Positions 32,620 to 44,700 of a stretch of DNA of 64,000 nucleotides are shown piece after piece; position 1 is the first letter of the stretch; every line of letters begins with the position of its first letter. The notes under the pieces were generated by a model. It worked only from the letters and a program-made list of their open reading frames with translations, was not told the origin of the DNA and did not search any database. The stretch comes from Pseudopithomyces maydicus. Its lineage: Eukaryota; Ascomycota; Dothideomycetes; Pleosporales; Didymosphaeriaceae. Both the position numbers and the translations under genes were made by a program. The stretch covers positions 2,790,001 through 2,854,000 of the forward strand of contig JANTUC010000002.1 of assembly GCA_026873275.1 (NCBI GenBank), in the 5' to 3' direction.

Positions 32620-33292
32620 CTTGTAAAGTGTTGTGAGGAGCGAGTCGCGGGAGCTAAATTATGAGGAGCACTTCGAGGCCTATATGCGAACGACACCAGG
32701 CCATCCACGCCGTTCTCCGTCATAGCTCATGGTCGTGCTCGGCCGGACCTTTCGAAGAAACCGAGGCATCGTAAGAGCACAGGGATGAGGCCTTCAGTGG
32801 TGTTACGCTATCAAAGTAATTTTGATAGGGTCGTCGACATGCTGTAAAATATCGCACATGCCGAGGCACACTTTTTCTCCGACATAATTGCTGGCCTGGA
32901 ATAAAATGTGGAACTACCCGTGCGGCTCTGCTCATGCATGCAGCATTAGCCAATCACGGAGGAGCAGTTTCTGGTTCTGACACCCCGATAAGAACGCTTT
33001 GTCGTTTTGGTGATCGACGTGTCTCCGGTGGCGGACAGGCCGAAGCCTTACAAGTGGGTCCAGCTGCGAAAACAACAAAACTACGGCCGAGTTTGACCCA
33101 CCCCCTTAAGGAAAGGGAGTGGTCGAAGCTCGTACGAAGCAATCGTGCGATGGTAGATTCCTGAAAAGATGCCGAGGCACGCTCACGGTTGCGATAATCC
33201 TTGACTCTGTCGCAAAATGTCCGAAAATATGTCTGTGATAAAGGCGATGCCTATCCGCCGTTTTCGCCGATCTTGTTTGTCTTGCAACCAAA
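32620..33292. promoter_or_regulatory. shared divergent upstream region of the P450 and b5-b5 reductase genes
   Basis: 673 bases separate the two start codons. Shared control is plausible from the layout, but I could not single out a binding site. Confidence 0.4.
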
Positions 33293-34756
33293 ATGTCAGA
33301 ATCAAAAATCTTCACCGCAGCTGAGGTCGCATCTCACGCTACCAAGGATGATCTATGGATCACAGTACATGGCAAAGGTTCGTTCAGTCTCCAGCTCCAG
33401 GCTGTCGCTTTCGTTGCTTCCAAAGGCTAACATACCCTTGTAGTCTACAATGTGACAGACTATGTGCGAGACCACCCCGGTGGCGTTGATGTTCTCATAG
33501 ACACCGCTGGAAAGGACGCAACTGAAGAGTACGAAGACGTGGGCCACAGTGAAGACGCGGACGAGATCTTACAATCGTATTTGATCGGCGTTGCAGAAGA
33601 CAGCAAGAAGGCTCGCAAGTCGAAGGCCGTCAAGCTCGTCCAACAATCCTCCCCGCTACCAAAGGCCCCACAGACGTCTTCTTCGTCAACCTTGCTCAAG
33701 GCGGTCGTTGCTTCGGCTGCTGTGGCGGCACCTGTGTTCTATGCCTCGCAGCAAGGCATGCTCCCTCAATTTTCGATCTCTAGATTGCCTAGCCTGGCGC
33801 TGATGGGAGGTCAAGCTTCCGGGACCCCACACTCCTCGTTCCTCAAGGGCTTCGCCATCGCTAGCGTCCTCTCTAGCATTGCCTTCATTACAGTCGGCAA
33901 GGAACTCGCAAAATTCACCCATATCGAAGAAGGATTCGGCAGGTACCCTCCATACCGCCAACAGCGTCGGCGTATCGCCCCCAAGAACCCGCATCTTGCA
34001 AAGGGATTCCTTGACGCCAAGGAGTACAAGCCACTCAAAGTATCCAAAATCACCAAGCTATCTCCAAACGTGTTCAGATACACTTTCGCTCTACCCGATA
34101 AGAAGGATGTCATTGGCCTGCCCATTGGTCAACATATCGCCATTAAAGCAACAGTCGACGGTAAAACTGTCACCCGCTCATACACTCCGACATCAAACAA
34201 CTTAGATGCTGGCGTGCTCGATGTTGTCATCAAGATCTATCCTGATGGCGCACTTACAGGCAAATACTTCGCGGGACTGAAGGTTGGAGATGAAGTTATG
34301 CTTCGCGGTCCTAAGGGCTCAATGAAGTATGCTGCAGGGTACTGCAAGCACATCGGGATGATCGCTGGTGGAACTGGTGTGACCCCGATGTACTCTCTGA
34401 TCCGCGCCATTTGCGAAGATCCCTACGACACAACGACCATCTCGCTCGTTTATGCGAACCGAAGTGAAGATGATATTCTGTTGCGTTCAGAACTAGAAAC
34501 TTTCGCGCGACGGTATCCCAAGAACTTCAAAGTGTGGTTTATGCTGGATACTCCACCAGAGGGCTGGATGGGAGGAAGCGGTTTCGTAACGCCTGAGGTC
34601 ATGAAGGAGAGAATGCCGGAGCCGGGACCAGACACGAAAGTCATGTTGTGCGGCCCGCCTGGTATGATCAACGCTGCGAAGAAGGGCTTGGTCAGCCTGG
34701 GCTACAAGGAACCCGGTGCTGTGGGTAAGATGGCCGATGAGATATTCTGTTTTTAA
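33293..34756 (+). CDS. cytochrome b5 - cytochrome b5 reductase fusion
   Basis: A flavohaem electron-transfer protein that should pass electrons from NADH through FAD to its own b5 haem. Exons 33293-33377 and 33444-34756, 66-base intron, 465 residues. The b5 domain (about 1-85) has VYNVTDYVRDHPGG, giving the first axial His, and DVGHSEDA, giving the second. A Ser/Ala-rich linker and a membrane segment (FLKGFAIASVLSSIAFITVG) follow. The reductase part has the FAD motif RSYTPTS, the flavin/NADH GGTGVTPMY and CGPPGM, and ends EIFCF like other b5 reductases. There is no molybdopterin domain, so it is not nitrate reductase. Divergent pairing with a P450 suggests it is that enzyme's electron donor, an inference from position. 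Confidence 0.93.
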
Positions 34757-35211
34757 GTTTGGGAAGAGATGATGGTGTGCGTACTTTGAAGTTGTGTGAC
34801 GTGTAGCGTTTCGATAGAGAGGCCACAGAAGAACGATACCCGGTTGAATATAATAATCTGAATAGAATGCATAGATATTGCGCGTAGTTCTTCGACCTTC
34901 CACATGAACAGTGAAGAATCATGTTTCTTTCTGAACGATTGCTGCAGGGTAGTACAAAATATCTCTCTAAGTTCCGTGCTGCATCCAGATATGAGGCAGA
35001 TCATGTACTGGATAAGAGCATCCAAAGTGGGCCAGTCGGCAAGCCTGTAATCGAAATTTTTCTTGAAAGTGGAATGGCATGCCAATAATGGTTGCCGGGT
35101 AGATGGTGATGCGTCTTTTATTCTCTTGACCCCTGGTCTTACACAGTTATCATTCATTACTGCTGTACTTGCTTTCGCACAGCCTTTGCTGTGTTCTATC
35201 GTTGGGAAATT
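34757..35211. other. convergent 3' intergenic region
   Basis: It lies between the 3' ends of the b5-b5 reductase gene and BMT2. Nothing is recognised. Confidence 0.5.
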
Positions 35212-36093
35212 TCAATCCACCACCACGCAAAAATTGTTCATTGCCGGCCCATCTCGAACCTTGCGTTTGGGAAACTTTACCCTGTTACTTGTGGTCGTAA
35301 GAGTGAACAAATAGTAGCAAAGTTTTGTCGTCTTCTTGGTTTTTGTCAGACTGAAACCAAGACTGGTCATGATAGCAAGAAGAAGTTGCTCATCAAGGTA
35401 GCGCGAATTCTCCACACAAGGTAGAGGTAACACAAGAAAAAGAGTCGGGAGAACGGTCTCCAAAGACTTCTCAGCTGTACTCGTATGGCGCAAGAACTGT
35501 GAGATCCGTTTCAGCATCTCGCCACGCCCGATTGGATCAGGTACGTAGTTCAGTACCAGGGAAAGAGATAAAATATCGAAGCCATTGTCCGGAGAAGAGG
35601 GAAGTGGGCGCTTCATGAAGTCTTGCTTCTCTATCCCGGGGCCTTGGCTATTCAGGTCGATCCTTGTCATTTCGACTTGATCAGGGTATTTCGAAATAAC
35701 ATTTTTGGTCGATAATGACCCAACCTCTAAACAGCGCAATATCGAGCTTGTCCGAGGACTTGTTTCTTTGTTCTCTTTTCTTTCCTCTTTGAGGACCTTC
35801 GCGTCACGCAGCCAGTCCACGAGAAGCTGACTGGAATCTCCGCCGCGATCTTTGGATTGGCCTTGCTTACTAGCCGCTTGATAAACCTCAATTCCTCCGT
35901 TTTCCTCTATAGCTTTTGCGATACTGGCTGCCTGTTTGACATCTCCCTTCTTGAGAGCAATGGCTTGTTCTTTTTGCAGGCGGTGATGGGTTCGAATGAT
36001 TGTTCGAGATCGTAGTGAGGTCATACGCTCTTTTGGCTTGCTCACTGGCGGGCGCCCATGCGAAAGCACCTTTTGACGCTTTTTAACTGCCAT
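35212..36093 (-). CDS. BMT2: 25S rRNA adenine-N1 methyltransferase Bmt2
   Basis: A nucleolar SAM-dependent enzyme that methylates N1 of one adenine in 25S rRNA (known for yeast Bmt2). Single exon, 293 residues. The basic N-terminus MAVKKRQKVLSHGRPP fits nucleolar targeting. The methyltransferase core has RCLEVGSLSTKN (motif I-like), MTRIDLNSQ, GFDILSLSLVLNYVPDP and the C-terminal FLVLPLPCVENSRY typical of this family. The ATG at 36093 was chosen over an in-frame one 35 codons upstream because the family begins at the basic block. It is divergent from ribosomal protein uL23 with only 211 bases between the start codons. Confidence 0.9.
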   Translation of the reverse strand: MAVKKRQKVLSHGRPPVSKPKERMTSLRSRTIIRTHHRLQKEQAIALKKGDVKQAASIAKAIEENGGIEVYQAASKQGQSKDRGGDSSQLLVDWLRDAKVLKEERKENKETSPRTSSILRCLEVGSLSTKNVISKYPDQVEMTRIDLNSQGPGIEKQDFMKRPLPSSPDNGFDILSLSLVLNYVPDPIGRGEMLKRISQFLRHTSTAEKSLETVLPTLFLVLPLPCVENSRYLDEQLLLAIMTSLGFSLTKTKKTTKLCYYLFTLTTTSNRVKFPKRKVRDGPAMNNFCVVVD

Positions 36094-36304
36094 ATTTTTG
36101 ATCGTGTCAAATCCTATAGTGAAGTTTAATGGTTCAAGACGAACCAATGCCGAGACTTCGACGAATTCCGCGCTACGACAATTTTGGGTAGCGTTCACGT
36201 GCTCGCTTAACGAGCACCCGCAATTTTGACTTGCGGGAAAACCACCATTGCGACTTTTGACCTCCTCCCACGACAGCTACTAACACACAGCACATTCCGT
36301 CGCC
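36094..36304. promoter_or_regulatory. 211-bp bidirectional promoter of BMT2 and uL23
   Basis: The very short distance between two divergent start codons forces promoter sharing. The uL23 side is C/T-rich, like other fungal ribosomal protein promoters. Confidence 0.6.
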
Positions 36305-37075
36305 ATGCCTCCCAAAGCCACCAAGGGTACGATACCACTCTCTCAGCTCCATACGAAGCGATCAGCAAATCTCGCGACAATTGTCACAGCGCGCAGACGT
36401 CTATCACGGCGATGCTAGATCGTAACATTCTTCGTTACTTTTTGCGATTGATCGATGCCCGTGCTAACTTTTGACAGGCGGAAAGCCCAGCAAGCAGGCT
36501 AACGCCGCTGCCAAAGCTGCTCTCAAGGGAGTAAGTTAGACCTACAAGGCGTGCCAGCACCCCATCGCTGGCGGCTTTTACTTCTCGTGCCATGGGCGGC
36601 AATTCTAACGAGATGTAAAGGTCAACTCGCACAAGGTCCGCAAGGTTCGCACCAGCACCAGCTTCCACCGCCCCAAGACCCTCGAGCTTTCGTACGTACT
36701 CTCCGGACACTATATCCACTTTTGATATATCCTTGCCGGATCAGAATAAAGCTAACGGTTCGCAGCCGCGCTCCCAAGTACCCCCGCAGGTCGATCCCTC
36801 ACCAGCCCCGCCTCGATGCTGGCAAGATCCTCATCCACCCCCTCAACACCGAGTCCGCCATGAAGAAGATCGAGGAGAACAACACCCTCGTCTTCATCGT
36901 CGATGTTAAGGCCAACAAGCGCCAGATCGCTGCCGCGCTTAAGAAGCAGTACGATGTCACCACCATCAAGATCAACACCCTCATCCGCCCCGACGGCTCC
37001 AAGAAGGCTTTCGCGCGTTTGACCCCCGATGTTGACGCTCTTGACATCGCCGCCACCAAGCTCGCCATCGTTTAA
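36305..37075 (+). CDS. RPL25: large-subunit ribosomal protein uL23 (yeast L25)
   Basis: A protein of the 60S subunit near the peptide exit tunnel. Four exons: 36305-36326, 36478-36530, 36621-36691 and 36766-37075, giving 151 residues. Introns are 151, 90 and 74 bases. The N-terminus MPPKATKGGKPSKQANAAAK is the usual basic extension. VNSHKVRKVRTSTSFHRPKT, SRAPKYPRRSIP, HPLNTESAMKKIEENNTLVF and IRPDGSKKAFARL match the family without gaps. The second intron has an AAG acceptor. A small first exon and long first intron are typical of ribosomal protein genes. It is divergent from BMT2, another ribosome-synthesis gene. Confidence 0.97.
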
Positions 37076-37543
37076 GCGAAGCGCGGTTTGGCTGGAAAGG
37101 GTGTGTATGGATGCATATGACGGATCTGGGATAGATACCTGGCTGGCATTATGGAAAAGCGGCTACGAATTGCATGGCGTTCATGGACATGTAGTCCAAT
37201 GTGACTGGAATGAATCAATTTTTGACATGGCGCCCATCTGAAAAGTCCTTTATCCATATGATGTATCCTTCAAATCACACAAGGATCAAAATAAAATACC
37301 CCCCACAAAGTGGTTTTCGATGACATTGCCTTTCATGATGTGCACACATGCCGATGTACAGGGAACATACAATCATCTGAGCAATGTAGTACACACATGC
37401 ATTGAAGTTGACAATGATTATTCCTTATGATTGCTTCTTCTTGTTCGTACACAAAAATTACATATACCCATAATCTTACAACATACTATCATCCAACATA
37501 ATCTTCGTGTGGTTCCCATCAAAGTGTACTCTCTCGATCCGGA
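37076..37543. other. convergent 3' intergenic region
   Basis: AT-rich downstream sequence of uL23 and the HTD2-like gene. Nothing is recognised. Confidence 0.5.
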
Positions 37544-39528
37544 CTAACTTCCCTCTTTCTCTTGAGACACTCTCCTCTCTCTTTCCTCCCGCAACCTCGC
37601 CTTCATCATCTGCCTCGGATTCCTTGCATCCGAATCCGCAATCCGTACTCCTCTTACTCCCTCTCGATAGAACCTCCCACCATAGAACTCTCTGTGGACA
37701 TCATTCTCCCCGACATAAACCAAGCGAGCAGTTGCTTTGTTGGAGGATATGCGACGCACACCTCTGCGTTGGAATATGGTTTTTACAATTTCGCGGCGCT
37801 TGTGGAAGCGCATGATGGAGAGTGGGTAGATGCGGATACGTCGTGCGACACGCGATGTACGCATGCTACGCGCAGTGCGCGGTCCGTGGAGTATTGAACG
37901 GATGGGTGGGCTTTTGTTCCTTTGTTTAATTTTCCTGATGTTTTCGCCGATCTTCTCGCTCCCCTGTCCTACGCTTTCGACCTGGAAGTATCGGATTAAG
38001 ATGGGGTTTGCACTTTTGGCTGACTGTTTTCTGTTCGTTCTGTTCGCAAAGTCAGAGTCCAGATCAGCGGGTATCGATCTGATGACGGGCGCCGTACCAT
38101 GCGAGTGCTCGCCTGTATTATTCCCGGGAGTCGAGCCTGCTGTCCGGTCTTGATGCCCCTCTTCCTTTGGGAGAACCTCTAGACGTCGCACTGAACTGGC
38201 GCTTGGTGAGTCTGCTAAAGCGACCAATTTCCGGATGCGTCGATCCAACCCTTTAGGAGAATTTGGCGTTATGTGTTTCGGTACATGTTTCGGTACAGCT
38301 ACGACACGGCCTTTGAAAGCCATCCCTCCACTGTCACTCTCAATCCACACGTTGTACACCTTGTTATCATTCTTCGTGTGTGCTTTTCTCTCCTTCTCCT
38401 TCGCACGAAGGTGGAATTCTTCGTTACAGAACAATGGCTTCAGGCAGGAATATTCGATGGAGCTTATTGTGTACGCACGATCTTTGATTGCTTCCAGATG
38501 TGTGCCGATAAATTTCAACATCAGCGTAAGCATCAGTGGACCGTGAACAAGAAGATCATTGTAGCCTTCAACGTTTCGAGCGTATTCGCGATCAAGATGT
38601 ATACGGTGACTATTAAATGTCAAGGCCGAAAAGCGTGAGAGTAATGTGTTTGTGGGTGTAAGGGAGTGGGAGAAGTCGAAATCCTTGGGCGCTGTGTTGG
38701 TCAGTTTACGTGCCACATAAAGATGCTAGAGTCACCGACCTGAAAGGGATTTCACCACCCTCTGCTTGCCCGCCCTGATATCTTCAAGCAGTTCGGCGGG
38801 AGGCTCGGGAATAAACACTATTATGCGCTCTTCTGTTATGCAGGGTTGACTTGAATCACGCATTATCTCCCGGATCGCAGCTGTGGACCTTGGGAAATTG
38901 GCGGCCTTTCGATTACGAACAACTGTGTCGTGTCTCATGAACTTCCGCTCAATGGTGACGGAAATCTTCTCACTATCTCCAAGCCGGCCTAATCGAACAT
39001 CCTGGATACGCTCATGACATAGTATCTTTCGTCCCGTCACCCATCCGTCCTCCTTGTCATCAAAGGTATCCCTGTCCAACCTTATGGACCCACCCTTCCA
39101 CATACGTCGAACGAATGGACCGCCAGGACTATGCAGTTGATCGGTGCCATCGGGGAGAAGCCTGGAGTCTGGTAGAACGGGATTGCAGAAAATAGTGTGT
39201 TCGCCGAATGCGCCAGGCAATACTCGACGCGGAATTTCCCTTTCCCTTTATTGATGCTTCTTTCCCATTCTTCCGGAAAGAAGGACGTGAGAGTGCCCTC
39301 AAGTGCGGTCAATGTACGGTCGTGGATAGTGTCGAACTCTATGGGCAGCTCACGATTGAGCATCTCGGCGCGCAGTTCTTCGAACCATTTCGGGTGGGAT
39401 ACCGAATCGCTGGTGGGGTCGGTCTGATCGGACGAGTAGTATCGACGCTGGTATTGTATTCGCTGCCATTGTGTACGGTGAACAGGTATCCTCACAAGGC
39501 TGCGGAGGCAGCGCATGTTAAGGAGCAT
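37544..39528 (-). CDS. HTD2: mitochondrial 3-hydroxyacyl-thioester dehydratase (Htd2-like), frame corrected, long tail
   Basis: An enzyme of mitochondrial type II fatty acid synthesis (lipoate precursor pathway) with two hot-dog folds. The ATG at 39528 opens an Arg-rich, acid-free leader (MLLNMRCLRSLVRIPVHRT...) typical of mitochondrial import. One base is missing between 39217 and 39250, within TTTCCCTTTCCCTTTA on the plus strand. After correction the protein reads LPGAFGEHTIFCNP, LLPDGTDQLHSPG and RRMWKGGS. A 48-base intron (38739-38692, GTCGGT donor) joins SLSAPKDFDFSHSLTPT. The C-terminal hot-dog has TFNSHRIHLDREYAR and GYNDLLVHGPLMLTLM. After GMAFKGRVVAVPK, where the family usually ends, about 230 further basic codons stay open; whether these are translated is doubtful. 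Total about 645 residues as written. Confidence 0.75.
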
Positions 39529-39785
39529 TCCAATGTCGTCGTCACTGCACTAGTGTAGTTGCGGCGAACAAAGTCGGAAAGGATGATACCAAACCACGGG
39601 AGGGCAGGTTTAGCCGAATCTTGGCACTATCATCGACCCTGATGGCAACATACAAACGACGATCTATAACCAATCATATGGCTTCATGAAACTATGTTTC
39701 TAAATTCTAATAAAACCTCCATTTTATCGAAGTCATCGTGAACAATCATCTACAAAATTGTCTTGGTATTTTTACTTCTGCGTCG

Positions 39786-41116
39786 TCACAACTCGCTCCT
39801 ATCTGCACTCATTGCCTTCAGCCTCCTTATCTCCTCATTCGCGGCCTTCAGATGTTTGAAACCAGGCGAGTTCTCGCCTATACCTGCGTCCTCACCCAAT
39901 CCCCAAGCAAAAACACCTCCTAGAGTTTCTGCTTCTACTACTTGCGGGAATTTCTTCCTGATCGCCTCTTCAGTGTCCCAACTCCAGAAAAGATCCTCCT
40001 TCTCATCAAAATAGTAATGCCCGCCGCCTTCTTCGTCATATTTTCCTTGTTCAAGTGCTTTGTTGAAAGATGTAACAAGATCGTCGGGTACTTGGTCATG
40101 CCAGGAGAAGGCAGCTGCTTTACCTAGATCGGCACCGGTAGAGGGGTCCTCCATGAGCGCCGCCTTACAACCTACCGGCTTTCCCCTGCATTGCTGTCTC
40201 GCATCGTGATCCGTCTTGAACCATTTTACATAGAAGGCCAATCCTAGATTGGCTTTTGAGGGCGGTACGCCAGCAGACGTATACGCATTGATAGCCTCGA
40301 GCGAGTTCTGTATTCCTGTATGGTGCTTCGTCAAGTGGTCGCGGCGATTCATCAAGTCGTAAGTCATGATGTTTAAGAAGTCGACGGACGCCATTATCGA
40401 AGGTATTGTGCTTGTGTTGAAAGCGAGCATATCGCGAGGGAGGCCTGGGACTGCAGCAGAAATGACTTTAGAAGACCCGATAGCTGCGCGGAGAGCGGAG
40501 AGAAGCTTGGGATACGCATCGATTTCCCATTCGCGTTCCGAGTTTGGGGTCTTTTTGTAGTCTGCACCGTTTCCGCCTGGGTACTCCCAGTCGACGTCGA
40601 CGCCTTTGAAACCATCAGAATGTGCCACAAGAATATATAGATGCGTGGTGTCTACTTACCATCAGCGCCAGTACTCTCGACCATTCTCCTCACACTATCT
40701 GCCCATAATTTCCTCGTCTCCTCTGATCTTGCCGCCTGTCTGAATCCATCTTCATTCCCCCAGCCTCCAATCGCGACCATGATTTTCGTTTGTTTTGGAA
40801 ACCGAGCTTTTGCTTCTTCAACAGTCATGAACAGCGGCCAAGCGTCTCTGTCAGGGTCGTTGAATGTCTCCGAACGCATAAAGGCAAGCGCAACGTGTGT
40901 AACATCTTGGACGAGTTCTGGTTCTGGGATGATCGGATGTTGGCTGTAGGCCACGGGTCAGACCAGCACAATGCATTGAAGACGGTGAAACTGTGAGGGT
41001 GCATACCCTGTAAGATACATGATATATCGGGGGTAGTCTGGCGCTGCGGCGATGGGGATTGCGACAATAGCAGCCGTGAAGAGAAGAAATGCAACGAGCT
41101 GGTGTAGGCCCGCCAT
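39786..41116 (-). CDS. GH18 chitinase, probably secreted
   Basis: A glycoside hydrolase of family 18 acting on chitin. Exons 41116-41007, 40943-40660 and 40603-39786, 403 residues. The N-terminal 25 residues (LVAFLLFTAAIVAIPIAAA) form a signal peptide, with cleavage likely near AAA|PDY. YIMYLTGQHPIIP follows. VAIGGWG is the SxGG-type strand. Splicing with an AAAG acceptor gives DGVDVDWEYPG, the DxxDxDxE catalytic motif with its Glu acid, a strong check of the intron. MTYDLMNR carries the substrate-assisting Tyr/Asp region. There is no chitin-binding module or GPI signal. It looks like a class of small fungal chitinases used in nutrition or wall remodelling. Confidence 0.92.
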
Positions 41117-41754
41117 GGTGTTTGGCAATTGCTAACGATGAAACCTTGTATATTATTTCTCTTTTCGATAGGTCTCTTGCCAGAACAGCCAGGATATATA
41201 TTTTTTGGTCTATACGGTAAACAAGAGTGTTTGGGGCAGTCTATATGATGAACAAAAGTGACTGGTCCAGAACTAGATAAATAGGCAGGGTGGCCGTGAT
41301 CCTGACGATGATGCGAGCCCAGAACTATTTTCACGGTGAAGCGATGCCAATTCCCCCTCGACACATGTTCATGTGTGTACGGCCCGGGGCGTTTGCAGGC
41401 GGCGTTTGCAGGCAGCGGGTCTGGTGCGTGCGCGGCACAATACGGGGCGGCGGTCGAAAGCAGGAGCTTGGGCCAGGTGCCCGGAGCCGCATACAAGGCC
41501 GGCCGCTGCGAGAAACTGTCTCTCTATCAAACCACGCGACCGCGACAGCGACTCACCCTCGCCTTGATCCCGCGCGTGTGCGACCATCTGCCAACTGCAC
41601 CGATTCCTCGCCCCTTTCCGGCTGCATCTTCGACGCTTCGACACGATCGCGACGAGCGCCGGCCAGGGTCATTGTCTGCGCGCGTTGCGTGCTCCCCGCA
41701 GCTCACCTTGAGTCTCACCCACGCTCGCTCTCTGCGCAGTAGGAGAGTGCAGCC
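41117..41754. other. divergent region between chitinase and THO2
   Basis: 638 bases. The THO2 side is GC-rich and includes a perfect 13-base tandem duplication GGCGTTTGCAGGC at 41388-41413. No gene is seen. Confidence 0.5.
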
Positions 41755-44700
41755 ATGGCTCCTCAGGGCAAGCGGAAGCGCGGCGACCGCAGCTACTCCT
41801 ACGACGACGAATCCTCGGGCCGTCCATCGCCGCACCGCCCCCAAAATCTCGCCCTCGGAAGCCCCCAGCACAACCACTCTCCACGCGGCGGACGACGAGG
41901 CAGTGGAAATCGCGGCCGCGGCGGCTACGCCAACAACAGCGGCAATCACAATCACGGCCATAACCACGCCCACAACCCCAGCGCCATGCAGCAGTCTCCA
42001 ACGGCAATGTCGCCGCCCGTGAGCACGCCGCAGCCTGCCCCCAGGCCAGCGCCGCCGACACCCTCACAGCCGCCGACACCCAAGGAGCCTCCTTTCAAGC
42101 CCTCGTCCGCCCAGGTGCCCGAGAGCAACGAGCATCTGACCCCTGCGCGTGTCGCCAATTGGACCGCCGATGCCCGCAAAGCTGTCGTCCAGGCTGCCAC
42201 CGCCGCACAGCGCGCCGGCGATGGCTTCAATCTCAACATCGTCTTCATTGAGATTATAGATGCCGCTGGAGAGCGCCTGATGTCGCCGAAAGAGCTGGGG
42301 TCTGTCGTTCGCGACATCGTCACCGCTCCGTCCGACGACCTTGTCGATCCCGTCACCAGCTTCCTCGACTGCATCAGCTCATACAAAGAGCTGGATCCCC
42401 TTCATGCATCCGATAGGCTTTACACCGAACCGATACAACAGCTCTTGATTGGAACGGGAATCGACCCTAACCGTATGCGCCACCAATTAGAGGAGAAACT
42501 GTTGCAGGAGACACAACTGGTACGACCGACCTTCACCAAGATAGGAATCCGCGCCACTACCAATGCCATGTACCGGCAGTCCAACTACAACCTCCTCCGG
42601 GAAGAGAGCGAAGGCTATTCCAAACTCATGACAGAATACTTCACAACCGTCAACAGCCAGTCTGCAAGCCCTGATGTAGCTTCCGTCACCTTCGAGCGAG
42701 TGAACGCACTTATCGGTACTTTCGACCTTGACGTCGGCAGAGTTCTCGACGTCACCTTGGATGTATTCGCAAATCTTCTCGTGAAGCACCACCGATTCTT
42801 CATCAAATACTTACGTGTCAGCACCTGGTGGCCCAAGCAGCTTGGCACCAACGACGTTGAGTGGCAGGAGCCTGAAGTGAAAACCCTTCCGGACTGGGCT
42901 CTTCCCTCATCCAAGACCTTTTCCTATACCGACGAAGAGAAGGAAGAACAGCTGCGCCTCCGAGAACAACGTGACATCAAGTTTTGGAAGCGTGCCGCAG
43001 CGAAGGGCGAGAGGGCTGCCATTCAGGCTTTCTTCGAGCTTGGTAGCCGACCAATAACGCGACGCCTTCGAGATACGGATAATACAAGCGCAGGCAACCA
43101 AAAGCCCATAAAGAGTACGTCGCAAGAGTGGGCCGAGCAATGGATAGCGGACACCGGGACACTTCCTCCGCTTGGTAATGAAGTCGCAGCCCAGCTACTT
43201 GGCTTCAAACTCCAGTTCTATGCTTCTGATCTCCGCGATGCCAACGACACCTTGCCGGATAATTTAATCTACCTAGCTGCTCTACTTATCAAGATTGGAT
43301 TCATCTCGATAATCGATTTATGGGAACACCTGTACCCACAAGCCGAAGACTTGGATAAACTGCAGGCAAAATTGATAGCCGAGAAGGAAGAAAAAGAGTC
43401 GAAGCGGAGAGGAAAGACAGCAAATGCTCTCACTATGGCCGGGGCACTCTCTGACGATGCACCAGCGGTCCCAGCTGTTTCCCGCTTGCGAGACGCGGAG
43501 AGCAAGCCCCCGTCCAAACAAGAGTCGGAGAGGAACACACCTACCCAATCAGATGAAGAGCCAAAATCTGTTTTGCCAGACCCCGTGGACCAAAAGGTAG
43601 CATTGCTCCGAAGTTTGCTCTGCATAGGTGCCATCCCTGAAGCACTGTTCATCATCGGCCGTAACAAGTGGATGTTGGATCTCTATCCTGATTTACACTC
43701 TTATATCTTCCGGCTAGCCCATCATTCTCTCAGCAAAGTATACGAGTCATCTCGGCCAGTTCCGCCCGGCCAAGTCCCCACCTCTACCAAGGGGAGCGCA
43801 GGAAATTCAGCAACACGCGCTAGTGACTACGTAGTCCGACGAACCCTTCGATGGGCAAAGCCTGAATTGAAGGATGCAGGAGATGGCGTTGACTACCGCT
43901 TCTACTGGGATGACTGGGCAGACAATATGCCCATTTGCCAGACCGTGGATGATGTCTTTCTACTATGCTATTCTTTCCTGGGTTTGGTAGGCCCCGAATG
44001 TGGCAGAGATGTCATACTGCTCACTAAACTTGCCCGGATTGGAAAGAAGAGCATCGTGGACGATTCTTCCAGCCAAAACAAAAAGCGATGGTCTGATCTC
44101 TTGACTACACTCCTAATGCCTGCTCTCACGTTCACCGGCGAGAACCCTGGTGTCGTCAATGAGATGTGGGAACTTCTCAAGCGCTTCGACACAGCGACAC
44201 GCTACACCATTTACTATCACTGGGAGCAATCTTTCAAACCGGCCATGAAGTCGGCCTTCAAAGATGTCATCCACAAGACCAATCAGATACTCAACCGAAT
44301 ATCCAACACAAACACAAAGCAGATGGGTAGAGCCATAGCTAAACTAGCGTATGCTTGTCCCGTCAAAGTGTTCAAGCAGGCACTGGAACGAGGCCAACAA
44401 TACATGAACATGATCGAAGCTCTTGTTGCGTGTAGTAACTACCTCACCGAGATGGGTTACGACTGCTTAACCTTCTCACTCGTCGTCAACATCACTTCTG
44501 GTAACCGGCCAACAACACAAAGTGATGGTATGTTGACTGAGGGTTGGCTCAAGAACGCTGCGATTTTCGTAGCCAAGGTCTACACAAAGTACTCCGGTCG
44601 CATGGATCCACGGCCGATTCTTGAATACATCAGCAGCCAGCTCCTCGATCGGGAAGGAGAATTGTTTGTGATGAAAGTTTTGGAAGAGTTGATCACATCA

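Noticed and set aside
33293..34756. Nitrate reductase
   Set aside because: The b5 and FAD/NADH parts match, but there is no molybdenum-cofactor domain and the order is b5, membrane segment, reductase.
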